From: Pogostemon cablin
Taxonomy: Eukaryota; Streptophyta; Magnoliopsida; Lamiales; Lamiaceae
Direction: 5' to 3'
Assembly (NCBI GenBank): GCA_023678885.1
Contig: CM042953.1
Location: 1,624,563-1,688,562, forward strand
DNA length: 64,000 nucleotides
The translations under genes and the position numbers were made by a program. The notes beneath the pieces are model-generated. The model saw nothing but the letters and a program-made list of their open reading frames with translations, was not told the origin of the DNA and did no database searches. This document shows positions 33,649-46,200 of the stretch, one piece after another (the first letter of the stretch is position 1; the number at the start of each line of letters is the position of its first letter).

Positions 33649-35037
33649 TGTTGGCATTCGATCGTTTGTTTAACGTGACCCGTTAGGGTTCCATGAATTT
33701 CTAACAAGCAGCGGAAGCAAGTAAACATGAAACGCATTACCTTTCACCAAGGGTTGATGTAGAGGTTGAATTCTCGCTGGCAGTCTGCGCAGTCCCACGA
33801 GAATAGCCATAAGTTCCTCTTCTGATGTCGGAATTGAGTGATCTTTGTGCTCAGACGATCCTCTCTTCGAAGGCTTTCCATCAGTATATAATACATCAAA
33901 ATCGAAGAACTGTACGATTTTATATGAATTTTGGAACATGACGAACTGCAGCAGCAAACGACCTTCCGGTCTTCTGCTGTATGTCCCAAGTCCGATCTCG
34001 ACGTCGTGTGGGCGACGATCTACGAGACCTACTCAATCTGCTCTCAACCCTCATCACACATGAATAATGAATTAGATTAGGGTTCCAGATAAGATGAGAT
34101 GACTTATATACATGGGCTACAGCAGGGACCAGGAGGAGAAATTGGGTTGGGCCTCCATTGGGCTTAAGTATCCAAGCTTAGCCCAAAGCTTATACTTAAG
34201 TCCAATAATAATAATATATTCCACTAAAATATTATTACTGCACTACCATACCAATCCCAAAATTACATTTTGGGCTCCTTCTTATTATGAGCCCGTTAGT
34301 CTCCCCATGTTTAAGATATACAATTTCCATTAATTAATTTAAGTTACTGACAACTCAATTAATTAATATCTCATCCAAGAGTAGTACCACTCAATCTCAT
34401 TATCATGCCGGAATAAATTCCACCTGCAGGGTTTACATGATAATCCTTATGAGCTCCTCAAGGGGACATCATCAACCTATGACGGACACGGATTCCTTCT
34501 ACAATCAACAGCACACCATAGAAATAGCACTACTTCCCAACTCACCGAGTTTATTAATTTAATTGCATGTAAATCTCACCCATTGATGAATCAAAGAAAT
34601 ACATACTGCCCTATGTGTCGAGGTTATTGTATAGGGATTAAGAGCACGAACATCCATAATAACTGAGATCAAGTTCTCCTATAAGTCAGTATAAATCGAA
34701 CAATCTCAAGCGGTCCTGCTCAATACACACAAGTGCACTAATGTGATTCTATAGCCAAGACAAGCTAATACCAAACCACACTACAATCATCCCGATAGAG
34801 AGTCCCCGTCTATCTCGATTGTGAGCATCTGTTTATACTTTATAAGGAAACTGATAATATGATCTTCCACGTGTTGTCGCACAACATATTATCTACAGTA
34901 TAAAGTAAGTGGACTATTGCATCGAACATATAAATAAATTATAAGATGCAATCATTTGATCATATGATTCTCATTTCAAATTAATTGTTATAACATTGTT
35001 CATACAAAAAGCTAGACTTTTAGTATACAATCCAACA
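33649..35037 (-). repeat. C1 3' LTR
   Basis: Colinear with the solo LTR at 7744-8946, plus an additional ~165-bp module at 33785-33950 that is shared with the Ty3 LTRs of this window. Confidence 0.93.
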
Positions 35038-35050
35038 ATCTCCCACTTAT
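35038..35050 (-). other. C1 polypurine tract
   Basis: Minus strand ATAAGTGGGAGAT directly precedes TGTTGG of the 3' LTR. This is the usual plant copia PPT form. Confidence 0.85.
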
Positions 35051-35197
35051 ACTAAAAGACTATGCTGTCATGTCTTCCGCCATACATCTGATTCCCACTC
35101 CCAATACACGACCATTAAAAGCTCTCGCCTTAATATCCTTGTAAATGGATTTACTAGGTCATCATCCGATGCAATCTAGGCGACAACAACCTTCCCC

Positions 35198-37100
35198 TCA
35201 TCATACGATTTCTCGTAACAGGTGGTACTTGCACTCCATGTGTTTAATTGCCTTATGGGCTCGTGATTCCTTCAAGTTTGCAACTGCACCAATATCATCA
35301 ATATAAATTGTGATATCCTTGGACAAACTTAGAAACACTTCGAAGTCCATCTTGAAGTTTCTAGAGTCATACAGATACTTTGGCTGCCTCATAGGCTCCA
35401 ATTTATCATCTTTCCATGATGGAGTCCGGAGTCTGAAATATATTTCTATATAACACTCCTCCACATTATGACTCAACTTCCTAAAATTAAACACATAACC
35501 TTGAGATGGATTTACTGCCATCCAATCTGACTAAAAAATCCAAATCTACGTAATCCACAAGAAGCAGTGAATTTGCCCAGTAAGCTTACATATAATTTCC
35601 AGTCCTTCTCAGGCACTTCATATATGTCTTACCACAGTTCATCATTCTTGTTCCGGGTTACGTTGATACCTACTGTTCATGTGTTCAGCAAAATAGATAT
35701 CCATTCTCGCGCATAGCATTCCTAAGATTAAGCTTCCTTATTCGCCGAAGCATAAGGAACCGCTTTCATCACCTTTATCTTCCTTTTGTGTCTCAAGACA
35801 TATTTTCTTAGATAAATTCACTTGCTAAAACAAGTAAGGATCGTATCAATTCATGAAGCTTGAGACAAGCATAATATCCTTTCTTGTGATCCGTATTACC
35901 GTGATCAAAAGGATATTTTTGCTCTTCTTAAGTCCTTCATTTCATACCGCTTTATTATCCATACACATACGCCCGACAATACTCTTTCATTGTCTCCAAT
36001 GAGCAATATATCATCTACGTATAATACAAGAAATACCACCATGTTTCCGTCACTCTTTTCAATACACAAGATACATCCGCGTATTGAATAAATCTATTTG
36101 CCTAGATTTCCTCATCAAAACGGATGTTTCATGACCTTGAAGCTTGTTTTAGTCCATTGATGGACACTTTTAAGCTTCCTATCACAATGCTCTTAGCTCT
36201 TTGCAATGAATCACTCCGGTTGCTTCACATAGATGTTTTCCTCAAGATTTCCAATCAGGAAAGCTGTCTTGACATCTATTTGCTATCCCTCATATTTCAT
36301 ATGAGTAGCAACAGATAAAAGAGTCCGGATCAACATAAGCATAGCTACTGGCGAACAAGTTTTCTCATAATCGAACCCTTTCTTTCTGAGTATACCTTTT
36401 CCCAACAAGCTTTACTTCTAAGGTTTTCACCTTACTGTATGATCCTCTTTTATTTTGTATGACCACTTCCAATGGTTTTCACACCATCCGTGGTTCTACA
36501 ATCATCCAGATCTTATTTAGAATCTATTAATTCTATTTCAACATTTATTGCAATTTGTTAAGATTTCGCATTTCTATCTTGTAGTTCTTCGTCGTATTCG
36601 TGGGTTAACTCCATGTTTACTAGGGACCAAGCCTCACGACTCTCCCAAAACATATATCTATCAGGATTTAGAACAACCCTCCCACTACGAGAAGACACTA
36701 CACGTAATTGTGTATCGGATGTGACACGCGTCGCAGTTTACCTTGTGGTATATCCTCTTGTACACTTGGTACTAATACTTTGTGTTTTTCTCTCACTTTC
36801 TTTAGAACAACTTATACATGGGTATTTGATTTATTACATAGTCATTTTTCCAAAAATCTAGTGTTTATGTTAACAATCACTCTTCGATCTTGTGGACTAA
36901 ATAAATCATCCTTCATTTTTCTAGGATATCCCACAAACAGAAAAACATTCTTACGAATTACTGTTCCTAGGGCATATCCATAAAATGAATTTAGTAATTC
37001 CAAATAATTCATCATCTATCTAATCACTACCATAAGAGTGCTATTCCTTCTATTCGTCACACCATTAAGGTGGGAAATTCATTTCCGAAGGTACCTTTCT
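35198..37100 (-). pseudogene. pol: C1 pol remnant: RNase H, RT and integrase C-terminal pieces
   Basis: Reading the minus strand from 37100 to 35198: an integrase C-terminal or linker piece with FVGYPRKMKDDLFSPQ (about 36870-36990); an RT piece with DVKTAFLIGNL (about 36240-36280); the RT catalytic box FLVLYVDDILLIGDNE (about 35990-36040); and an RNase H end GAVANLKESRAHKAIKH and YHLLREIV (35201-35300). Two adjacent TGA codons (35198-35203) follow LLREIV. The stretch between the integrase start and its C-terminal piece is deleted. Many stops and frame changes. In a live element these domains copy and integrate the DNA. Confidence 0.8.
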
Positions 37101-38800
37101 CCTACTAGATTAGAAGACTCATTATTAATTACTATTTGTCGCATCCAGGGGATAAACATGATTTAAGAGTGTACAAATTGTTCACCAACATACCATAACA
37201 GATTACAACTCTATCATTCATTATAATGACCATGTCATTTAAATGAAATGGAGTATCCATCTATTAATGCATAGAAACCGAAATCAAATTCTTTCTATGA
37301 AAATGTACGTAAAGATAATTTCATAAAATTAAACGTTTATTCATATCGTAAGATAAATAAACAACTCCCACTAAAACAGCCACTACTCTCATAGTATTAT
37401 CCATGTATAAAATAATCTTATCCTCACTTAGTAATAAACATTTAGTGATTCTGGTATCTACACAGTGTATAAGTAGGTGCCATCACTAATCATGCTTCAA
37501 CGACTAGCAAGTAAGATTCTATCCTTGTTCACTCCTTTTATGAAATTGGATTTTCTTTACCACATGTTTTGTCAGAAGTTTCCCACCATATACAACCTCT
37601 TGTAATTCAGGATAAACTTACTCAAAACATCTAGGAAATTATGGAGAATAAAATTGACTTAGGTTTCCCCTTCAACTTCTATTCCATGTATCTAATTCAT
37701 TCATCAACTTCAATCATGACCTACCGCCTTTTAACTTACTCAAGTATCCGAAGAGTTACATGAGGCCATCATATTTCTATGAACTTCTCACCTATCCACT
37801 AGAGACTTTAATAGGCATCATGAACATCTTTAAGGGAGAACACATTTTTATTTTCTTAAGCAGTAAAATCAAAACCAAGATTCTTTTCTAATCATCTAAT
37901 TTTGGACCAGTAAATATAATTTCTTTTAGTTAACAATAAGCGAGATAAAACCATTTGAAATTACAGAGAATCATAAATAAATATACCGATCAAATCTTCG
38001 AATTTCATCCTTTTATATTGATTCCCTCAAAACTATATAAAAATCAAATTCACCGACATCTCAAGCACCGTGAGTCTGCAAGCCACGTTCGTGTGGACGT
38101 TTACAAACCCAAACATTTACAAGAGAAGGTTTTACCCATTAATTTCATTTGTCAACCTAACTTTATGACAAAATAATTAATAGTCGGTTCCTCTTTAGCC
38201 ATGCAAATAATAGCAGTGACTCCGTTGGGGAGAATACTAATTATTTACACCTAAGTGTACACCATTATTTGATCCCAAGTCCACTGCGCGAGCTTGTGTG
38301 CCTTACAGTTGGAGAAGTACACATGTGCTCGGATAGCTTCCTACAATCATCAATTATAAGTTTGTACCAGTGAGCCCCACATAAACTCATCCGTTAGGGA
38401 GGAAGGCCTATTGCCAACACGCAAGTTCATGTACCACATTACAAATAATAATTATGTAATGAAGTCTGTACCAGTGATCCGTGAATAAACTCATCCGTTA
38501 GGGAGGAAGGCCTATTGCCAACACGCAAGTTTACTCACATCACTTACAAACCAATAATGGAGGCCGCGGGAATATTTACCAATTCCCTCTCCCACTTAGT
38601 AATTTAACACCGAGGGTTTTTAAATGCATATGATATTCAGAATAAAATACGCAACGCTAGCATGCTTCTATTACGGTACATAAGACAGTAAATCACAGAG
38701 AGTCATGCATACATATATAACAATAATCAATAATTAAATCAATCATTAACAGTTATATATCAGCGAATTCGATTGTTCGCCACCAGGCACGAATATCAGC
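37101..38800 (-). other. C1 interior, degenerate region without recognisable domains
   Basis: Expected position of gag and integrase N-terminus, but I see no readable motif. A ~90-bp text with ACTCATCCGTTAGGGAGGAAG is repeated at about 38387-38430 and 38485-38530. Confidence 0.55.
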
Positions 38801-38809
38801 AAAGACTTC

Positions 38810-39366
38810 CAGACTATCAAATTTTCAAAATTTCCAGATTGTCCAATTTTCGAAACAATCGATATCGACCGTCGATGTCGTCCAGATTATCAAAATCATC
38901 GATATCGACTAGATTATCAAATATTCGAAAAATATCAAGATTATCAAAATTCCAAAACTATCGATATCGATCATCATATCGTCTAGATTATCAAAATCAT
39001 CGATATAAACGAGCAACCATATATAACAATAATAGATAATTAAATCAATTATGTCAGTTATATATTAGGAATCAATTCAACATCTATATATAACAATAAT
39101 AGACAATCAATTATAGCAGTTATATATTAGGAATTAATTCGACATTCATATATGACAATAATAGATTATTAAATCAATTATAGCAGTCATATATTAGGAA
39201 TTAATTCGACATCCATATATAACAATAATATACAATCTATTATGGCAGTTATATAAAATTGGATGTCTTATCCAACACTCTAGCAATACATGCATATAAT
39301 ATACCAAATATAATACGCAATCTAGCATGCTTCTATATAAGACAATAAATCATAGAGATCAGGCAT

Positions 39367-39400
<34 letters not shown>

Positions 39401-39450
39401 CAATAATAGACAATTAAATCAATTATGACAGTTATATATATTAGGAATAA
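38810..39450. repeat. C1 minisatellites and a (TA)n run
   Basis: About 38820-39010 holds short repeats of ATCGATATCGA and AGATTATCAAAAT words. About 39018-39245 holds four ~64-66-bp units beginning ATATATAACAATAATAGA and ending TATATTAGGAAT; a further unit is at 39400-39450. A pure (TA)n run lies at about 39371-39399. Confidence 0.85.
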
Positions 39451-39714
39451 AAACGCCTCTAAATTTTAATGTCTTGTCCGACACTCCTACTGTGGAATCG
39501 ATGCCTTACGCAACAAGTAGGATTGCTTGTGCCCCAAGACGTCCATCGTCATATCCCACCGCCAATCATGTCAGGGAGCGCCCCAAGTGCCTTGACGAGC
39601 GCCCCTCGCCCGGACTGTCGCTCGTCCAAGGGCCTACTTGCATGGAACCAAGTTCAGCCCAACGCGCAACACCAAACTACACCAAATGTCGTTCGTAGTT
39701 CGAAACTGAAAGAA

Positions 39715-40335
39715 CCTCAGAATCCAATCTCCACCGTCCAGAATCTACTACTTTAAGTCTTGAACATGCTGTCCAAATTACAGATCGATCCAACGGTTTT
39801 TTGTGAGAAACGGCTCTTTTCTCTCGACTGCGCAAAACATAATCGCCCAAATATCTGCTTCTGTTTTCAGCGTAATCCCAGCAAGAAAAAACTCGAAATT
39901 CAATCTCAACCGTTCAGAATCTACTACTGTAAGTCCTGAACATGCATTCCAAATTACAGATCGATCCAACGGTTATTTTGTGAAAAACGGCTCTTTTCTC
40001 TTGACTGCGCAAAACATAATCGCCCAAAAATCTGCTTCTGTTTTCAGCGTAATCCCAGCAAGAAAAAACTCGAAATTCAATCTCCACCGTTCATAATATA
40101 CATCCAGAAGGTCTGAACGTGCTGACCAAATTACAGCTTGATCCAACGATTATTTTTTTAGAAACGGCACTTTTCCCTCGACTGCGCAAAACAGAATCGC
40201 CCAAATATCTGCTTCTATTTTCAGCGTACTCCCAGCAAGAAAAAGCTTCAAATTCGATCTTCACCGTTCAGAATGTACATCCACAAGTTCTGAACGTGCT
40301 GACCAAATTACAGATCAATCCGACCGTTGAAACTC
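39715..40335 (-). repeat. C1 leader: ~177-bp tandem repeat, about 3.5 copies
   Basis: Units start near 39717, 39894, 40072 and 40248 with CAATCTCCACCGTTCAGAA-like text and contain CCAAATTACAGATCGATCC and TCGACTGCGCAAAACA. They sit between the PBS and the coding remnant, i.e. in the 5' leader of C1. Open frames across them merely follow the repeat. Confidence 0.88.
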
Positions 40336-40616
40336 TGGTTATTTCCTCTGCAATATCATTACGCTGGATTTTCTCTCAAAAGCGTGATTCTATTTTTGCC
40401 CTCTCTTTCTTCCTTGCATGTGAAATTGACGAACAGTTTTCGTCGAATCCTCTCACACACAACCATGGACGAATAGATATGATATAGGGTATATATTACA
40501 TAGGGATATTCATGGTTTGCGCAATAAAACCAAAACCCTAAACATGTGATCCTAATTCCGAAAAATTAATCACATAAACCCTAGCCTAACGTGTCACGCT
40601 TCACCACGAAACCGAA

Positions 40617-40628
40617 GCTCTGATACCA
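40617..40628 (-). other. C1 primer binding site, tRNA-iMet type
   Basis: The minus strand reads TGGTATCAGAGC, the standard plant copia PBS complementary to initiator Met tRNA, 2 bases inside the 5' LTR. Confidence 0.93.
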
Positions 40629-40630
40629 AT

Positions 40631-42019
40631 TGTTGGCATTCGATCGTTTGGTTAACGTGACCCGTTAGGGTTCCATGAATTTCTAACATGCAGCGGAAGC
40701 AAGTAAAGATGAAACGCATTACCTTTCACCAAGGGTTGATGTAGAGGTTGAATTCTCGTTGGCAGTCTGCGCAGTCCCACGAGAATAGCCATAAGTTCCC
40801 TTTTTGATGTCGGAATTGAGTGATCTTTGTGCTCAGACGATCCTCTCTTCGAAGGGTTTCCATCTGTATATAATACATCAAAATCGAAGAACTGTACGAT
40901 TTTATATGAATTTTGGAACATGACGAACTGCAGCAGCAAACGACCTTCCGGTCTTCTGCTGTATGTCCCAAGTCCGATCTCGACGTCGTGTGGGCGACGA
41001 TCTACGAGACCTACTCAATCTGCTCTCAACCCTTATCACACGTGAATAATGAATTAGATTAGGGTTCCAGATAAGATGAGGTGACTTATATACATGGGCT
41101 ACAGCAGGGACCAGGAGGAGAAATTGGGTTGGGCCTCCATTGGGCTTAAGTATCCAAGCTTAGCCCAAAGCTTATACTTAAGTCCAATAATAATAATATA
41201 TTCCACTAAAATATTATTACTGCACTACCATACCAATCCCAAAATTACGTTTTGGGCTCCTTCTTATTATGAGCCCGTTAGTCTCCCCATGTTTAAGATA
41301 TACAATTTCCATTAATTAATTTAAGTTACTGACAACTCAATTAATTAATATCTCATCCAAGAGTAGTACCACTCAACCTCATTATCATGCCGGAATAAAT
41401 TCCACCTGCAGGGTTTACATGATAATCCTTATGAGCTCCTCAAGGGGACATCATCAACCTATGACGGACACGGATTCCTTCTACAATCAACAGCACACCA
41501 TAGAAATAGCACTACTTCCCAACTCACCGAGTTTATTGATTTAATTGCATGTAAATCTCACCCGTTGATGAATCAAAGAAATACATACTGCCCTATGTGT
41601 CGAGGTTATTGTATAGGGATTAAGAGCACGAACATCCATAATAACTGAGATCAAGTTCTCCTATAAGTCAGTATAAATCGAACAATCTCAAGCGGTCCTG
41701 CTCAATACACACAAGTGCACTAATGTGATTCTATAGCCAAGACAAGCTAATACCAAACCACACTACAACCATCCCGATAGAGAGTCCCCGTCTATCTTGA
41801 TTGTGAGCATCTGTTTATACTTTATAAGGAAACCGATAATATGATCTTCCGCGTGTTGTCGCACAACATATTATCTACAGTATAAAGTAAGTGGACTATT
41901 GCATCGAACATATAAATAAATTATAAGATGCAATCATTTGATCATATGATTCTCATTTCAAATTAATTGTTATAACATTGTTCATACAAAAAGCTCGACT
42001 TTTAGTATACAATCCAACA
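40631..42019 (-). repeat. C1 5' LTR
   Basis: 1389 bp, same length as the 3' LTR and about 98.5% identical by eye. It contains the shared module at about 40767-40932. Confidence 0.93.
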
Positions 42020-42888
42020 ATAACCCCACTAGAGGGATTAACCTAACATGATAAAGGTAACAAAACACATAAATGATTCATTACAAATATCCATAGTCTC
42101 AAATCTAAAGAAATACAAAATGAATGGATTCTTCCCTATCAATTTCTTGAAGAGAATCTTCTATTCTTCTTGATCTCCACCTCTAGCTCTTGATTTTGAA
42201 GTCTTTAGCACCAAAAATGGAAGATTTGATGGGTGGATGAAGATGGATGAAGATGAATGAAGATGAAGGTGGAAAATGGAAGAAATGGTGTGTGAGGTGT
42301 GTGTAGAGGATGGGAATTTCGGATCTTTTTCCAATTGTTGAATAAAGGGGTATTTATACCCCTATGGAGGCTTCTAGAAGGATCTGGAAATTTCAGCAGG
42401 AATGTACACGGCACGAGTCGTGCTCTGCAACACGGCCACAAGGTGGCCGTGTTGTGTCTTCTGATGCTGCCGCACGGCCTCTCCTTACAGGGCCGTGTTA
42501 CGCAACACGGCTCGTGTGCTGCAACACGAGTCATGTGTTGTAACACGGGCACAGGGTGGTCGTGTTGGCTCTTCTGATGTCGGCACACGGCCACTTCTTA
42601 CAGGGCCGTGTTCTGTACACGGCCCGTGTTGGTGCATGCCCCTGTTTTTCACATTTTGTTTCGGCTCGTTCTCCTTCGTTTCAACTCCGAATTTAGATCT
42701 GCTTTTTCCTATATCTTTCTTATCATGTCTAGCATCCAATAAAATGTGAAAATCATAGGTTTAAGCTCATTCACACACATTTCAATAAAAATACAAAACA
42801 CAACCAAATAACACATAAAATACGGATAAAATCATACGAAAACACAAATAAAAAGATACTAAAATATAGGTGAAAATAGCTCTAATCA
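42020..42888 (-). repeat. E5 3' LTR, proximal part
   Basis: It begins TGATTAGAG on the minus strand after the PPT and follows the E1 LTR for ~150 bp. A GC-rich array of ACACGG/CCGTGT words then lies at 42405-42635 where E1 has the two LTR modules. The rest continues to the C1 insertion at 42019. Confidence 0.85.
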
Positions 42889-45012
42889 ACCCCCCAAACT
42901 TAAGGTGTTGCTCGTCCCTGAGTAACAAAAATGACAAACCAAGAGGAGAAAATTTCACCAAGAAAAAGACTAAACAAACATAAGTAATAACATCTTGTTA
43001 GCAATAATAACTACAAACTATGCTAAGTCATCCTACAACATTAAAATCATGACATGGGAAATTAACACGTTCAATCACAAGAGAATAAAGTGTAATATAG
43101 TCCTTTTAAGTCCAAGCCTCACAATGGATATCGATGTCTCTCAACACTCTTTTGAAATAGGATAAATCACACTCATTAATCGATTGACTTGACTCGCTAT
43201 AAGCTTGCTCGCGGACTATATTAACAAACCACCAAAGTTTCAATTAATGATCAAAAAGGTCTTTAATTAAGATGTAATGATAGGCTCTTTGGTATGGTAG
43301 GAAGTATATGGATAAGAGTGACTCAACAAGTGTAAGTAATCAAAGAGATGGCCAATTTCCTCAACTTCTATACTTTTCTTTCTTCTTTTCTTATCTTTAC
43401 AATCTCAAGCACTATTCATTAACTTTCCTTGGATTGAGCTTCTTTTGATGCATGCTTCCTATCTTTGAATTTTGTTTACTTGAGCATTTTGATGTTGCTT
43501 TACTCTTTCTCTTGCTTTGAGGTTGCATGTCCATTTCTTACTTTTGCTCTTTTCATCCTTTTTCTTGCTTGTTTACCATTTCCTTTTCTTCTTTTGCTAA
43601 TCAATCAATACTTTCTAGCTAGCATCTCCTCAATCATCCACACAAAGGTATATATAAGCTTGAATGGATAATTAAGGCTTGTAATGTGCTAAATTCACAA
43701 AAAATAGGCTTAAAGGCTCAAAATGGTTAACTAAGGATGATGTTCATGGTAGGGAAATTATATGACAATGACTATAATAACAAGGATGGCCTTAGATCAT
43801 TTCACTAATCTCCACTAATCGGGCTCTTTCCTATAGTCCTTGAGCAAGTTCTAACTTATCAAACACAACCGATCCACTCATGAAGAAATACCATGTATGC
43901 ATGGTTGAGGCTCAAATGCTCACAAGCTTGTGCTCGGACCTTAAGGAACTTATTACACAACATTCATCTCAAAATTAAACAAGTTAAGTAAAACATGTCA
44001 CAATTTGAAAGTGTAGAGATTCTTAATCATAATTTGTCATCACTTATCACCACAACATATCATCACTCACGTTCAAAAATGACTCACGACATCCCTAAAC
44101 AAACTACCAAACATCCCAAGACAAGAATGAAAATACACAAAACATAAAAATAAGGACTCAACAAACAAGACACAACAAAAACACAAAACATGCAAAAACA
44201 CAAAATACCATCATCCATAAGAAAATTAAGCACACATTCATCCCAACCTTTATTGAAAAGAAAATCCTAATATACGAAAGTAAACCTCCCACAAACATAA
44301 CACATGAAGTAGCATGCTAGTCACAACAATCCAAATCAAAATCAATTCATTTCAAGTAGTAAAATGATAAGGTGTAGAGTACTCCCTCAATAGCCATTTG
44401 GTAAGGAAAGCGTTAGCTCCAAGCTCCATCATGCTTCCAATACCTCTCATTCATGCTCAAACACTCAACAAACACCATTAGTTCAACAATTTCATTATAA
44501 ATATGGACTATCATGCACTTCAACACCACCAATCATACCAAAATCAAACCCAAACTCATGAGAAAATTTTTAAAATTGACCTAATTTTACAAGAATCATA
44601 CTCAAGTGGTGAGTCACACCACACACTCTCCCCCCAAACTTAAATCGAAACAAGAGTTGAGACTTAAGTTTGTAAATGTGGTGAGACTTACCCTTGTAGT
44701 TTCCATTGATGATCTTCTTGTTGAGAAGTAACCGCATCCACACGACTCAAGCTATGTCCACCACGCACTAGCACTCCCCAAACTTAACTCGAGACAAGAG
44801 TCACGAATTAAGTTTTGCAACAAATGGTGGAACATGTCAACTTGAATCCATGAAGCATTTCTCTTTTCTTCAATGAGCATTTTTCTCCATGAGCACAATC
44901 AACCTACAAGGCCAAAATAAACAAGCAACAAAAGTAAAGTAATAAAGATAGTGATGGGGTGCCTCCCATCGAGCGCTAAGTTTAACGTCTTCAAGCTAGA
45001 CGAATTTTGAGA
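42889..45012 (-). other. E5 3' non-coding region
   Basis: No gene. Terminal PPT at 42890-42902, conserved CCAAAGAGCC block at about 43249-43301, AAGGCCATCCTTG motif near 43783-43800, two internal PPT-like tracts (44631-44642 and 44776-44786), and the post-ORF GACGTTAAAC with a perfect GATGGG/CCCATC hairpin (44953-44970). Confidence 0.78.
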
Positions 45013-46200
45013 TCATCTTTCAAATAAAGTATCCACAAAGAGGGTCTCCCTTTGTGATGGATCCACATAGTGCTTCACACGATGACCATTAACCAAGAAC
45101 TCTCCCCCGTTCTCATCCATAATCTTTAGAGCTCCCCCATCAAGTACTTCCTTTACCACATAAGGTCCTCTCCATTTGGACTTCAACTTGCCCGGGAAAA
45201 GTCTTAGTCGAGAATTGAATACCAACACCTTTTCACCCTTTTCAAAGCTCTTTTTCCTCAAACGAGCATCATGCCACCTCTTGGTTTTCTCCTTAAAAAT
45301 CCTTGAGTTTTCATAAGCATTTTCTCTAAATTCCTCAAGCTCATTCAATTGTAAGAATCGTACCTTCTTCGAAGCTTTCATGTCAAAATTCAACTTCTTA
45401 ATGGCCCAATAAGCTTTATGCTCTAACTCCACGGGAAGATGACAAGGCTTGCCATAGACAATTTGAAAAGGAGACATACCAAGAGTGGTCTTGAATGCGG
45501 TTCGAAAGGCCCACAATGCATCATCAAGTTTATTAGACCAATCCTTTCTACTCACACTCACTGTTTTCTCCAAGACTTGCTTGATTTGTCGATTAGAAAT
45601 TTTAGCTTGACCATTCGTTTGAGGGAGATACGGAGTAGATACTCGATGCTTCACTCCATAAGTCTTGAGAATGTTCTCCATGAGCTTATTTATGAAGTGA
45701 CTACCCCCATCACTTACCAACACTCTAGGTACTCCAAATCTTGTGAAGATATGCTTCTTTAGAAAGCCCATGACCACTCTAGCATCACTTGTTCTTGAAG
45801 GTATGGCCTCAACCCATTTCGAGACATAGTCAACCGCCAATAAGATGTATAGGAATCCATTCGATTGAGGAAACGGTCCCATGAAATCGATGCCCCACAC
45901 ATCAAATATCTCCACTTCTTGAAAGCTCTTAAGGGGCATTTCATCCCACTTGGAGATTCCTCCCATCCTTTGACACCGATCGCAACCCTCTACAAATTTC
46001 TTACAACTCTTGAACAAAAATGGCCAATACATCCCCGATTGTAAGACTTTTGCAGCGGTCTTTTGAGCTCCAAAATGGCCTCCACTAGGTGAAGAGTGGC
46101 AAAACTCTAACACACTATTCCATTCTTCCTCGGGCACACATCTTCGCACCAGAGAATCATTACACATCTTGTACAAGAATGGATCATCCCACAAGTAACT
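45013..46200 (-). pseudogene. int: E5 integrase, catalytic Glu replaced by Lys
   Basis: The N-terminal HHCC zinc module is present (HSSPSGGHFGAQKT, then CKKFVEGCDRCQRM). The rve core follows with the first Asp in GIDFMGPFP and the second in SDGGSHF. The third catalytic position reads TNGQAKISNRQIK where the family and E4 have GQAEVSN, so Glu has become Lys. The C-terminal tail has KSKWRGPYVV (GPY/F-like module) and NGHRVKHY. The frame is open to a TGA at 45013 but is cut from RNase H by a 1-base deletion in an A run near 46200. It would insert the DNA copy into the genome; this copy cannot. Confidence 0.87.

Larger units (their letters stand above)
33649..42019 (-). mobile_element. C1: complete-ended Ty1/copia retrotransposon with a dead coding region
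   Basis: Two LTRs of exactly 1389 bp (33649-35037 and 40631-42019), TGTTGG...CCAACA, differing at about 21 positions by eye (1.5%). The PBS is tRNA-iMet type (40617-40628) and the PPT AAGTGGGAGAT lies next to the 3' LTR. Flanks are CTAAC and ATAAC, a 5-bp duplication with one mismatch, inside the E5 LTR. The interior keeps only fragments of integrase, RT and RNase H with many stops. Confidence 0.92.

Noticed and set aside
33744..34333. Several short frames duplicated at 40726-41315
   Set aside because: They are identical because both regions are C1 LTRs; no coding signal.
39469..40487. Frames across the 177-bp repeat of C1
   Set aside because: They repeat with the unit and lie in the element leader; no protein-family feature.
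42205..42749. Overlapping frames on both strands at the E5 LTR word array
   Set aside because: GC-rich repeated words are stop-poor on both strands; no homology or start context.
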